This document shows positions 45,840-55,562 of a stretch of 64,000 nt of DNA, piece after piece. The position numbers were made by a program, and so were the translations under genes. Every line of letters begins with the position of its first letter. Within the stretch, counting starts at the first letter, position 1. The notes under the pieces are model-generated. The model saw only the letters and a program-made list of their open reading frames with translations, was not told where the DNA came from and did not search any database. Source of the stretch: Phlyctochytrium arcticum (lineage: Eukaryota > Chytridiomycota > Chytridiomycetes > Chytridiales > Chytridiaceae); assembly GCA_025602905.1 (NCBI GenBank), contig JAHLKI010000006.1, forward strand, positions 496,001 through 560,000, in the 5' to 3' direction.

Positions 45840-47945
45840 TTATGCGTGTGTATAGGGTACAGAGACAGGAGCCGGAGGGACATTAGTGAATCCATTCAGC
45901 TTTTCGGCCAGCAACAACCGGTACGGGTCCATCGTGTTGGCAGTCACAGGGACTTGTCGTCCGACATTCGAGACCACCGAGGCCAATGGCACACTCTCCA
46001 TGGGGATATTGTTAATAATGGGTAAAAGGGGTTCCGCTGGGCCATGTGCGTGGTGTTGATGAGGGGCCAAGGTGGGTTTAGCGGCAACCTTGTAGTCGAG
46101 ACGGTCGGTGAAGAGATGGGAGATTTGGGCGTGGAATTGGGGGAGAACGTAAAAGCAGAAACCGGCCACTGGGATGGTAAACCAGTCGAGGAGGTTGACG
46201 GGGAAGGAGCGGCGAGAAGAGAGTTGAGAGCGCTTGCCCAAGTGTTGGACTTGCGGTCCAGAGTTGTTGATGGGGGAAGGGTGGGACAGGTCCGAGGACA
46301 GGTCTAGCGCAGAGTCGACGCGGTGGGCTGGGTAAGGTGTCTTTACATTAACTGAAGTGGGAGCAGACGTTGGCTGCAGCGCCCATCGCTCGAATCCGAC
46401 CCATTGGTGGTACTGCTCATAGTACCAAATCATAATGACATTGGGTACGACAATAACCATGCGGACCCAGAAGGAAACGTTGAGAGCCAACTCGACGTAG
46501 GGGTGGACGGGGTCGGAGGAGAGGTAACCCCAGAAGAAGGTGGCGATAGGGTAGGAGAATGAGGAGCGGATGGGGAGGATCAGCGCCGAGACAATGATGA
46601 GGGTAAAGAGATGTCCCATGAGGATATGGGATTCAAGAAGGCGGTGGACAAGCTCGAGCATGAGGATTGGGCGGAATCCTGTTTTTTGCGTGACTTCTTT
46701 CGCGGCATTGGACTTGGCGTTAGTGTCCGTCGACTGCTGGAGACGGCGGGTTCCAGCATTGAGGGGGTCCGATTCGGGGTTGAGCGCATTGATTAGAGTG
46801 CGACGGAGGACATAGCCCGTGTCGAGGGAGCCCCAGAGATGGCGTTTGGCTTGATCGTAACGGGCATTCATGCCTGACGCGTAGCCGTGGATACCACCTT
46901 TACCATTGCCTTCAACGTTGCACTGGGAAGCGGGGGAAAAGATGGATTTGACAATGACTTTGCCCTGGGTGGCAAAGAAGCACTTTAGGTACATGTGCAT
47001 GTCTTCGCCAATGGCTTCTGGGCCAGCATCCCAAAAGTTGACGCCGAGGGCCAGGTCCATAGAGACCGAGTAGGCCGAGCAAGGGATTTTGATGGCGGAG
47101 CTGGGGTAGAGGTTGGAAATGACACCAATGGACCAAAACATGTCAGTGACGCGAACAAAGACGGGAACATTGTTAGAATTGCGGTCAAAGACGGTGCAGG
47201 GAGCAAACATCATGATGCGGCGCTGGGCGGGGGAAGCAGTGGTGTAGTGGTAGGTGACTGCGGAAAAGTAGTCCGAAGCAAAGCAGGTGTCGGCATCCAT
47301 AACGGTAATGATTTCATGGTCGTGACGACCCGCGAGACCGCCGCCGCTGCGCTGGGCCATTTGGGAGGAAGCCCAAGCGACGTTGGAGGATTTACCGCGG
47401 ATTTCGCCCTCGCGGCCAATGGGGTGGATGGTGTAGGTGATTTCGTAAAAGGCATCAGCGTACTGGGCCATGAGCCCTTGGGCCTTTTCGGCCGAGCCCT
47501 GCTCCGACTCTTCCATGGCAAGGCAGATTTTGTACTGGGAGACTGCGCGGGAGTGGGAAGCGAGGACGTCCAGCGTCTCGTAGAGAGTGTCGAGTTCCTC
47601 CTTGTAGTTGGGAAGGATAATGACGTGCATGACATGTTCATAGGGCAAGTCATGGCGGGTGTCGTGGCCGTCGGTGGTGCCCGTGTCGCGGGTGTACTTT
47701 GCGAGCCAGTCGGTGACCGAGTAGAGCTTAGCGTTGGTATAGGCGACGTACATGCCGTAGGCGGAGCGGGCATTGTTGGTGAGAAAGGCGAGATGGAGGA
47801 TGAAGTAGTACAGGCCAAAGGCGAGCGGGGTATGAACGGGGCCGAGGAAGGCGAATGGCAGCATACACAGCAGCCAGGTGCCGGGGAGTCGCTGAAAGAT
47901 GGGCTTCCACGGCAAACTCGCCACTTTTGTCCTGAGATTTGTCAT
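45840..47945 (-). CDS. Processive family 2 glycosyltransferase (membrane)
   Basis: Single-exon protein of 701 aa from the ATG at 47945. The frame is open further upstream, but no ATG occurs there and the region looks like leader. Two N-terminal hydrophobic stretches precede a GT-A domain: HVIILPNYKEELDTLYETLD, the DxD motif ITVMDADTCFASDYF, the acidic motif IGEDMHMYLK, and QAKRHLWGSLDTGYV where chitin and cellulose synthases have QxxRW. Three or more C-terminal hydrophobic segments follow, then a Ser/His/Pro tail. This resembles fungal GT2 enzymes of unknown product, distinct from chitin synthases. Same strand and proximity to the class IV chitin synthase suggest a cell-wall or capsule polysaccharide role, but the product is not known. 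Confidence 0.82.
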   Translation of the reverse strand: MTNLRTKVASLPWKPIFQRLPGTWLLCMLPFAFLGPVHTPLAFGLYYFILHLAFLTNNARSAYGMYVAYTNAKLYSVTDWLAKYTRDTGTTDGHDTRHDLPYEHVMHVIILPNYKEELDTLYETLDVLASHSRAVSQYKICLAMEESEQGSAEKAQGLMAQYADAFYEITYTIHPIGREGEIRGKSSNVAWASSQMAQRSGGGLAGRHDHEIITVMDADTCFASDYFSAVTYHYTTASPAQRRIMMFAPCTVFDRNSNNVPVFVRVTDMFWSIGVISNLYPSSAIKIPCSAYSVSMDLALGVNFWDAGPEAIGEDMHMYLKCFFATQGKVIVKSIFSPASQCNVEGNGKGGIHGYASGMNARYDQAKRHLWGSLDTGYVLRRTLINALNPESDPLNAGTRRLQQSTDTNAKSNAAKEVTQKTGFRPILMLELVHRLLESHILMGHLFTLIIVSALILPIRSSFSYPIATFFWGYLSSDPVHPYVELALNVSFWVRMVIVVPNVIMIWYYEQYHQWVGFERWALQPTSAPTSVNVKTPYPAHRVDSALDLSSDLSHPSPINNSGPQVQHLGKRSQLSSRRSFPVNLLDWFTIPVAGFCFYVLPQFHAQISHLFTDRLDYKVAAKPTLAPHQHHAHGPAEPLLPIINNIPMESVPLASVVSNVGRQVPVTANTMDPYRLLLAEKLNGFTNVPPAPVSVPYTHA

Positions 47946-50241
47946 TCTTTCTGCGTTTCTGCGGTTCGTCTGTTTCCTGATTTCAACGTTTGCGTCCGTG
48001 CGAGCGAGAGGGAAATGCTCGAGGTCCAAGAGGGAAAAGGGAAGGAGGACACTCGGGGGGGTTTGACGCGGGAAACGGGCCTGATCTGAGTCTGTTGTGT
48101 GGAGGGAAAAAGTGTCAGTCGAGAGATCTACCTGGTTCTTGTTTATGCACGTACCTGTTGCTTCGTTTCCTTGCACCTTTTTCACCTTCTTCGACTTGCT
48201 CCTTGCTAGTTGCTGATCCCAAGACGACGATGGAAAAGTAGGAGGGAAGAAGGAAGGAGGAGCCGTGAGAATCCCAAAGGCTAAAAGGAAAACCGCGACA
48301 CAGCCGCTAAAAAGAATCTCGCCGCTGCTCGTTTGCCTAATCCGGATTAATGGCGGGACGTGGCGCGGCTATCTAATCGGTTGCGAATCGGATGGAATGA
48401 GGCTCTTTTTTTTGGGCTGAATTTCTTGTCTTGGCAGCTGCGGGGCTGGAGGGGAAAAGATCTGGGCAAAGGACAAGAAGGACAACGGGGAACGATGTGG
48501 GACCTCGGGAAGAAAGAAGTTCTTGGCAGAAAGTAGGATCTGGGGCAAAGAGCAGCTTTTTATGCAAACACGAAAGAAGGACGGTGTACATGTATCTGAA
48601 TGCAGCCAATTTGGGCCGCTGCGAACCGCCTTGCCGCTGAACCACCCCGGTCCACCCACCCGCTTTCCCTGTGTGCTTTTGATTTTATCGTTGGGACTCG
48701 AGCATATCATGCATACATTTCATACATACAGCCTGAATTGAAGGAGAGTATCCGGGTAAAACAACGGGAATACCGCCCATATCACTTTTTGGTATTGCCT
48801 CTTGTATCTTCGAAAGGGAGGCTCTCGCGCGCTGGCTGAGTAGATTATATCATATATAGCTGAAGCAATGAGGCTCATGAGCAACCGAAACCCGAGACCC
48901 GAAATTATGATTGTATGAAACAAAAAACGATACTCGTATGAATGTCAAAATGTAATATCAACAAAATGATGAATCAACAGGGATCTTCTCATTCGCTTGT
49001 TGTCAAGAGAATCATGTTCGACGCCAAGTCCGGTAGAAATAAAAATCATTGATAATTTTTGGATGGTTTGGGCGTTGCTTGATTGATGATGCCAAATGCT
49101 TTGACCTGTGTCAAAAAAAATCTTTTGGGTTAGGTTATTTGATTGATTGATCAAGTCGAATTCTTGAAAAATGTCCAGATCCCAACTAAAATATTTGCTC
49201 CCTGCCTTTCCAATGAGTTGCGGGCCAGATTTTACCTGTGCTTCTTTTTCTTTCTACAAACGCTCCATTCCTACGGCTTTTGGACCTGTTTTGCAACGTT
49301 GTGTCAAGATTGGTGGTTTATTTGTCTGCTATCCTTTCGTCTGACCATTCGTTCTAAACTCGCTTTACTCCCACGCTACCTTGTTAATTTTTCCAATCTG
49401 TTCTTTGGACGACAGTAATTTCAGAGTAATTTTATCCGTCGGTAGTAATTCTGTACATATCCCGTCTGAGAGTGATATTTTGCTACTCTGCACTCATCTG
49501 TTCTTTCTGCATACTTTATTTGTAGTTAATCTCATTGGTCTGGCCGACGAGCCCATACATATATATCACATTTCACCGGGCTTATACATTCCTTAAAAAA
49601 TGCGGGCGAGAGCTGCGTTGCCCATGCCGACCAGAACTTCCGTCTCACGTTCCAACGCACTGCGCAAAAACACAATCGTCTCGTTTTAAGACAAAGAACG
49701 ATTTCATCCGTAACAATCGTATTAGGATCTACCGCTTCGCCATATTCCTCCGTTTGGCAGCCAGGGAAAAATTCCTTCTATTTCGATTTCGTTCAACGAA
49801 ACAAGCGCCCCCATCATCGTCACAATTGCTCCTATCTGCAGCTGTCTTCCCAACTTGCTCCCAGCTCTCAGGTCGCCAACGACCCGGCGGTCCACCTCCC
49901 CATATCCTGTGCGTGTCCGATAGAAGACATCTACCCATCCGGCTGTTTTCCTGCCCTACAATCCCAGTCACCGTCACTTGAGCTATTCCAGGTGAGGGTC
50001 CTCCCGTGACATAACAGCAGTTGCTGAACTTCTCCCGTTTCAGACTTGAGATAGTCGTTCGTCACTGCCCCCAAGAACTCGTAGGTTTTTCCTTCTTGGG
50101 GTACGTCGATACGACCCTCCATGGGGGTTATCATGGCCAATACCGTCAACGGACGCCCTTGGATCGTACAAATGGCGAGTTCAAGTATGTATGCCTGTAT
50201 TCGCTTGATTTGCGGGAACTGTGGGTAGCTTACTGGGTTGC
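47946..50241. other. Long gene-poor region
   Basis: About 2.3 kb. The first 300 bp are the leader and promoter of the GT2 gene. Beyond it I see no gene: the open frames are T-rich or palindromic by chance and none has a domain-like pattern. Confidence 0.55.
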
Positions 50242-50772
50242 TGACTAGGTGTCGATGGATGGAGTTGGTTTTGTTGGCGCTCCAGAAGAATCTACTGGGT
50301 ATTGTGTTGATGAACCAAACCGTAGGGTGTCAGACAAGCCTGCCAGAAAGAACTCTCTTCAAGTCCCTCGTCGGGGATCCAAAGTAGTAATCGGGCTTGA
50401 CGATTGCAGGCCAGGGTATAAGCTTGCAGATTTTTGTATTGATTTTGTTGCAAGATGCGCAGCTCGTGTTTGATCTGGTTTTTGTAGGCGACTGTAATGA
50501 ATTTTGGAGAGCCGAAATGTTTGCGAGTTGTATATGATTGTGCGCCAGTCTGGGTGATTCTGTTTGTACGTTGTCCATTTGCTGCGTGCGTCATCATACA
50601 GATAGGTTCTCGCAAACTTGAGTTCCTGTGTAGGGGTATAACCGGCGTCTTCCAGTAATTCTTCAACTTGTTCGATGAAATTTTGAAGTTTCAGGCCAGG
50701 CTGCCCGTGATAGGGTTTGACGTTTTCTCGAACGGACTTTTCCAGCAACTTGGTTTGTGGAGAAGGGGCCAA
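50242..50772 (-). pseudogene. Ty3/Gypsy gag fragment
   Basis: The minus strand from 50772 reads a retrotransposon gag core: KPYHGQPGLKLQNFIEQVEE, then ELKFARTYLYDDARSKW. This fits the family pattern F-x-G, [LV]-x-x-W/F-[IL]-x-x-[VM]-E and the A-x-x-W helix. A second, overlapping frame continues the gag helices after a frameshift near 50560. There is no zinc knuckle, protease or reverse transcriptase nearby, so this is a truncated relic. Long terminal repeats were not found. Confidence 0.6.
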
Positions 50773-52014
50773 TGTTGCGTCCGGATGGTAGACAAATTCG
50801 CGTCGTTAAGGTGGAGGTTGGTACTCGTAGGTTGGTCCTTGTTGCTTGTGATCAAATGGTTCGTTTGATGACGCCTGAGGGGATTGGAGCGGGCAAGTGG
50901 GCGGCGTGCATGCAGCCATTGACTGCATCAGTACGTGGCCTCCTTTGGAAAGCACTTGTTGCGGACCGTCGATGTAGCTAACAGGCACATCTGTATGAAA
51001 ATACTTGCTGCGTGATGAAATGAGGGACTTGGTTTAGATAGACAAAGTCGGAGTAATGAAGTGTTTGTAGCATATCTGAACAGTTCCAAATTCCTGCCCG
51101 GGAACGTTTTGTCATCTGTGTCATGGCATTGAGGGGTTAGGCGATCGGGCGCGCATGTGGGCAAGTATTTCTACGGCGAACTCGATCTGTGGGCTGGTTT
51201 CCAAGTCCTCGCCGCAAATCAAAGAAATGGAGCAGTTACATAACTCCAAGGTCGAGCGCATCCATTTCGTTGGTGGACTTGAGGGGAGTAACTTGGTTGG
51301 CTTCAAATGGAGTCGTGCCGGCCGCGCATTTTGAATGAGAACTTCTATAAAGTCGTCGGTGGTGGAGTCGATGTGCTGCAAAAGAAAAATCAACAATAGA
51401 TCCAGAAGAAATTTGACAAACCTCGCGAAAAACGTCTTGTATCCACGTCAGGACCTCCTCCCGAAAAGCAATGTTTTCAGGAATGAGTACGTCTTTGGCA
51501 AGCTCGGGCAGTTGATCGTTGGCATGAGGTCATCCTTGAAGTCGGCCGAGTAGGATTTGTTCTTGGTCATTGCCTCGAGCATTCCGTTGACTTTTTGTCG
51601 GTATTTCGAGATCTGGGTTGCGGAGTTGGTTCCAAACGCGATGTCATGTTCATTGTCAGTGCAAAGGCTGGGGCAGGTTCATTGTTGTCTTGGCCAGCTT
51701 TCAGCCAGTCTTGGGCCTCGCCTTGCTCGATGCAAGACAAGCAAGCGGCGCACCGGACCATGATCCGGAGACCGTCCCTGCATGCAGTCTCGCGCCCAGT
51801 CGTACGAAACGGTTTGCCCATTCTAAGGTAGATTGCGGCGCAGGGATTATGACTTTTGGCGGAGTTTATCGCACAAACCGTCACGATAAACGGTAAGGCT
51901 GTTAGAATCCTGGCTGCAAAAGCTCGTGGTTAAAGGAATCAACGTCCAGCAGGAATCTAGTCAATCGTATCCGAGGCATTGCATCGTCATCTCAGTGTTG
52001 ATCTGAGCGTTACT
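50773..52014. other. Unassigned region upstream of the F-box-like gene
   Basis: About 1.2 kb. Minus-strand frames at 51121-51396 and 51567-51884 are open but carry no recognisable motif. They may be further retroelement remains beside the gag fragment, or antisense noise. Confidence 0.4.
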
Positions 52015-53442
52015 ATGGGCTGGATGTTCGACGGCGCACGCCTCTGCCCTCTATGCGGCATATGTATTGAAAATATCTATGGGCACGGACCGGAGGGCTC
52101 TTGGGTGGATAGGGATCCAGCAACCAAGATTGTGCGGCCAGGAGATGGAATATGGTTCCAGTGGGCAGTGGGTCTGTTTGATGACTTTGTCACCCCGGTA
52201 GGAAAAACCGATTCGGATATCACCCCGGGCCAATTGTACGCCAACAATATCAACGATGACCCACAGACTCTAGACGGCACCAATTGGGTCAATATCGCCG
52301 GATCGGGAGGAAGAAGGGTGGGCGAGCCCGTAACGCGATCGTTTTCGGATGCGGCCGAAGATTCGGATGAGGATGCCGCTATCCTTCCCTTCCGCAATCC
52401 GGGCAGAGGAGGATACCAAAGCTGGGCTCCCGAAAGCGAGGGGGGATGCATCGCCGTGCACGTGGCCTGCCTGTCTCTCGCTTGCGCCTGGTCGGGGATT
52501 CCCTCGGATAGACCGTTGGACTTTTTTACCCATCCCAGTGGCGAGGGCATCCTGACGTGCAGCTGCCTCAGTCGAAATTACGACTACGGCATCGGGGCCA
52601 ATACACGGACGCGGGCGCAAGTCTGGGAGGAGCGGAGGAATGCAGGCCTGTTGCACGGCCAATACTGTCAATTTGGAATCCATCATCTTCACGAATTCTC
52701 GCCCTCCGATGGTAGATACTTTAACGCGCAAGTTCTTTTCCATGACATCAACTTTGAGGTCCGTTTTGAGATGGCAGCGTGGTTCGGAGATGTAGATAAA
52801 GGTGAATGGGGGATATATCCACCCATGGAACCCGCAGATGAATGGGTATTGGTCCGACCAGATCGCTTCCCAAGCCTTCATAACATGAGTACAGACAACG
52901 ACAAATGCGAGGGGATGGTGACCTGCAATCCCCCCTTGGGACTACTGCCACGTTTAGAGCCCACCGATCCATTCGCCAGGCTTCCACTGGAAGTGAAGCT
53001 GCTGATATTTCAATTTGTGATGCAGGTAGAGGAGGAGAGTGACAAGGGCGACATGGGCTTGGTCCGCTTACAGTGCACAAACCGTTATTGGAACAGCTGT
53101 TTCAATAGTCGCGAATCCTCTATTCAGTTGCATTACAAGACCAGATGCGCTGCCATGGGTCTCATTCCCACTGAAAGTGATACCAGGCGCAGTGGAAAGG
53201 CCATTAGAGCGGCCTTGACGCAAAACGTGAATAATGTCCAGAGTGACTGGTCACGCTACTACAAGGATTGCAAACATTCGCGCAGCATGCGCAACCGACA
53301 TCGCATTTTCAGAACTGTAAAGAAGATATTCCGCATCATCCACTTTGAAGAGTTTCGGACCAAGGAGACACACCCCGACCACCTTTATCCCGGCTCGTTT
53401 CTGCCAGCTTGGGACATTGGAATGTCACCGCCTTGGGCCTAA
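52015..53442 (+). CDS. F-box-like protein with N-terminal zinc-binding motif
   Basis: Single-exon frame of 475 aa starting at the ATG at 52015; the frame is open 12 codons further upstream but without an ATG. It begins MGWMFDGARLCPLCGICIEN, a CxxC pair near the start that could bind metal with later Cys/His residues (CIAVHVACLSLAC, CSC). Around residue 330 the stretch DPFARLPLEVKLLIFQFV looks like a F-box-type helix pair. The C-terminal region is basic (RNRHRIFRTVKKIFRIIHF). The layout resembles large families of fungal F-box-like proteins in which only the LPxE-[IV] motif is conserved. Assignment as a ubiquitin-ligase adaptor is tentative. The frame is long, unbroken and GC-balanced, so it is probably a real gene. 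Confidence 0.65.
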   Translation: MGWMFDGARLCPLCGICIENIYGHGPEGSWVDRDPATKIVRPGDGIWFQWAVGLFDDFVTPVGKTDSDITPGQLYANNINDDPQTLDGTNWVNIAGSGGRRVGEPVTRSFSDAAEDSDEDAAILPFRNPGRGGYQSWAPESEGGCIAVHVACLSLACAWSGIPSDRPLDFFTHPSGEGILTCSCLSRNYDYGIGANTRTRAQVWEERRNAGLLHGQYCQFGIHHLHEFSPSDGRYFNAQVLFHDINFEVRFEMAAWFGDVDKGEWGIYPPMEPADEWVLVRPDRFPSLHNMSTDNDKCEGMVTCNPPLGLLPRLEPTDPFARLPLEVKLLIFQFVMQVEEESDKGDMGLVRLQCTNRYWNSCFNSRESSIQLHYKTRCAAMGLIPTESDTRRSGKAIRAALTQNVNNVQSDWSRYYKDCKHSRSMRNRHRIFRTVKKIFRIIHFEEFRTKETHPDHLYPGSFLPAWDIGMSPPWA

Positions 53443-54301
53443 GTTCCGGCACACTACTGAGGTTCGAACGTGAACAGGCAACGACTACCTGCGGAGTGAG
53501 CGAGTTCCAGCTGTGGACCATTTCCCGCTTAATAATATGGTAGACGGTTTTTTTTGGAAAGAAGTTTAATTGATGAAAGGTGGAGGAGGTCATTGCTGAT
53601 GAATGATGAAAAAAGTAGGATAGAGAGTATGTATAGTGTAACGACTAGAAAACATAACTACATATATACCAAAGGTGAAAAACGCACCGTAAGCTGAATT
53701 CAGCGGTGCGAAATCTCACTGTTGAACGAAAAACAGATCTATGTTATGCAGAGTAATAAAAATGTTTGATGGAGAAAAAATCGCAAAAAAAATAAAATTG
53801 AGTTGATGACTATGTACAATAAGCTTACTCATAAAAGAGACAACGGAAACACTAAACTGTTGATAGAGTTGCGTCTATCTGGTAAGAAACTAGGTAAATG
53901 GGACTTGAAGGTCTGCCTGCTGCTAAATAATTCCGTACCAGACCCGGACTCCCAGGGACCTGAAACCAAATCCCGCTTGAACTGTTCGCTGCCAGCATTT
54001 GTGGCATTCTTGTCCGGCTGGAAGGGACAATGCCCCAGATGCCCCAGCGGGTGCTTTACCGTCCAAGGCCAAAAAGTCTGTCCGAGATACTTTCTTGGCC
54101 GTTGAAACAAAAAAAAACCGTCCTAGGATAACTAAATCAAGGAAGGGACCGACCAGTGGTAGCCGACAATTAATACAGGCATCGGGGTAAGGAAGTGTAC
54201 CCGATACATGTGTAGATGGAGAATTCAGAAGGCGTCAGTCACCCTAGGTTTTCGTTATCGAACTTGTAGGAGTGCCCACATCAAAAAATATGCTGAAAGG
54301 T
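53443..54301. other. Spacer downstream of the F-box-like gene
   Basis: About 860 bp with A-rich stretches. No gene is recognised. The frames at 53803-54110 look random on both strands. Confidence 0.5.
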
Positions 54302-54309
54302 TATAAAAG
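54302..54309 (+). promoter_or_regulatory. TATA box upstream of a repeat-rich locus
   Basis: TATAAAAG, 230 bp before the ATGGCTTACCC at 54532 and about 60 bp before the 30-bp repeat array. If used, the repeats would be transcribed as 5' leader. Confidence 0.45.
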
Positions 54310-54369
54310 AGAGGAAGAATACCTTCCCCCCTTCATAATTAGATATAGATCAATAGACTTAGCTTTGAA

Positions 54370-54518
54370 GCTTTCAGCCATCATAGAACAATAGTCTCTG
54401 CTTTCAACCATCATAGAATAATAAACTCGGCTTTCAACACCTTAGAAAAATATACTCGGCTTTCAACAACCTTAGAACAATAAACTCAGGTTTCAACCTT
54501 CATCGAACAGTCAATTCC
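54370..54518. repeat. Imperfect 30-bp tandem repeat, five copies
   Basis: Five head-to-tail units of 29-31 bp, each starting G(C)TTTCAAC and containing a TAGAA or CGAACA core and a CTC end. A partial sixth (GCTTTCAATT) runs into the ATG at 54532. Copies differ at several positions, so the array is not very recent. Confidence 0.8.
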
Positions 54519-54531
54519 GCTTTCAATTAAA

Positions 54532-55330
54532 ATGGCTTACCCGTAAGTTCCACATCCTGTTTGCTACATCTGGGGTGATTTGACAACAATTTTCCTCTTT
54601 CTTTTTGTGGTATATACAGTCGGTAAACTTGAATGTCTACCCCAATATCCAAACTGGCAACCAGATACGGTCAATTCCACAACCTTGGCTTCTGCTGTTC
54701 GAACCCAGGAGATGTTTGAAGCATGTCGGGGGGCCCCAATCCGACCATGACGTTTGCGAAGAGTATGGCCTTATGTGATGCTGCCCAGCGTGAGTTGCGC
54801 CAAAGTACAACCCGACAGCTTCAGTGCCAAAAACCACTCCAACATATGCTGCGGCAAAAAATGCAGTCTACTCCTCAAGGAGCGCCGAAGTCACTCCGAG
54901 AATTGTTGCGATCAAGAATGCGGTCTATCCTGCGGCAAAGACCACTCCGAACTACGCTGCGGCAAAGAATGAGATCTATCCCCCAGCAAAGACCCCTCCA
55001 ACAACTGCTCACCAGATGTCTCGATTACCACCAATGATTTTGTCTCATCTGGCCATGTTTACCATACTCGCACTCATGAGTTTAGCTTTTGAGGAGCAGC
55101 CGGCATTAGCGTTATTTGTATTCATATATTCTCAACACAAATCGAATGCTCTTCATTCAATCAGTTCATTCGTTTGCGACGCTCGATGCTGTGGGAAAAT
55201 ATATCTACTGCGCAAGCGAAGGCACTTAGATCAGTGTGGTCAATGTTTTGCACCGGGAATGAAAATTGTCAACATAGTCAAAGAGGGCTACAGTGTATTA
55301 GGATCTTTTTTTCTTTCTATAAAACCCTGA
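54532..55330 (+). other. Possible decayed gene with 51-bp coding repeats
   Basis: A short exon-like ATGGCTTACCC is followed by a perfect donor (GTAAGT at 54543) and an acceptor (TATATACAG ending 54619), but splicing them gives an immediate stop. Downstream, a Cys-rich frame (from 54622) reads GKLECLPQYPNWQPDTVNST and later units with HSNICCGKKCSLL, HSENCCDQECGLSCG and HSELRCGKEC; it is broken by TGA codons. A second frame (54824-55330) is open through the same about 51-bp units as KTTPTYAAAKNAVY-type repeats and ends in a hydrophobic segment (ILSHLAMFTILALMSLAF). Which frame was functional is unclear. TATA box, repeats and splice signals suggest a once-expressed gene. Confidence 0.35.
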
Positions 55331-55562
55331 CGACGTGAAACATATAAACAGGATTGAATTTTTATAAGTCTAAGAGAAAAAGCTACATTGGAACAACAGC
55401 TATTTACAAATCTTGATGCTGTGTTGGGGCGAAATGGGAACAGATAAAGAGGGGAAGACGAAACTTAAACTGGGATTTACAGAACTGAAAAGTGTTCGGG
55501 AGAGGATGATTGGGCATTGTTTTTGTAGGAGAAGGGGGAGAAGGGGTAGATGGATGTGATGT

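Noticed and set aside
46995..48089. 364-codon plus-strand open frame
   Set aside because: Antisense to the GT2 gene; its composition is Gly/Val-rich and it carries no domain motif.
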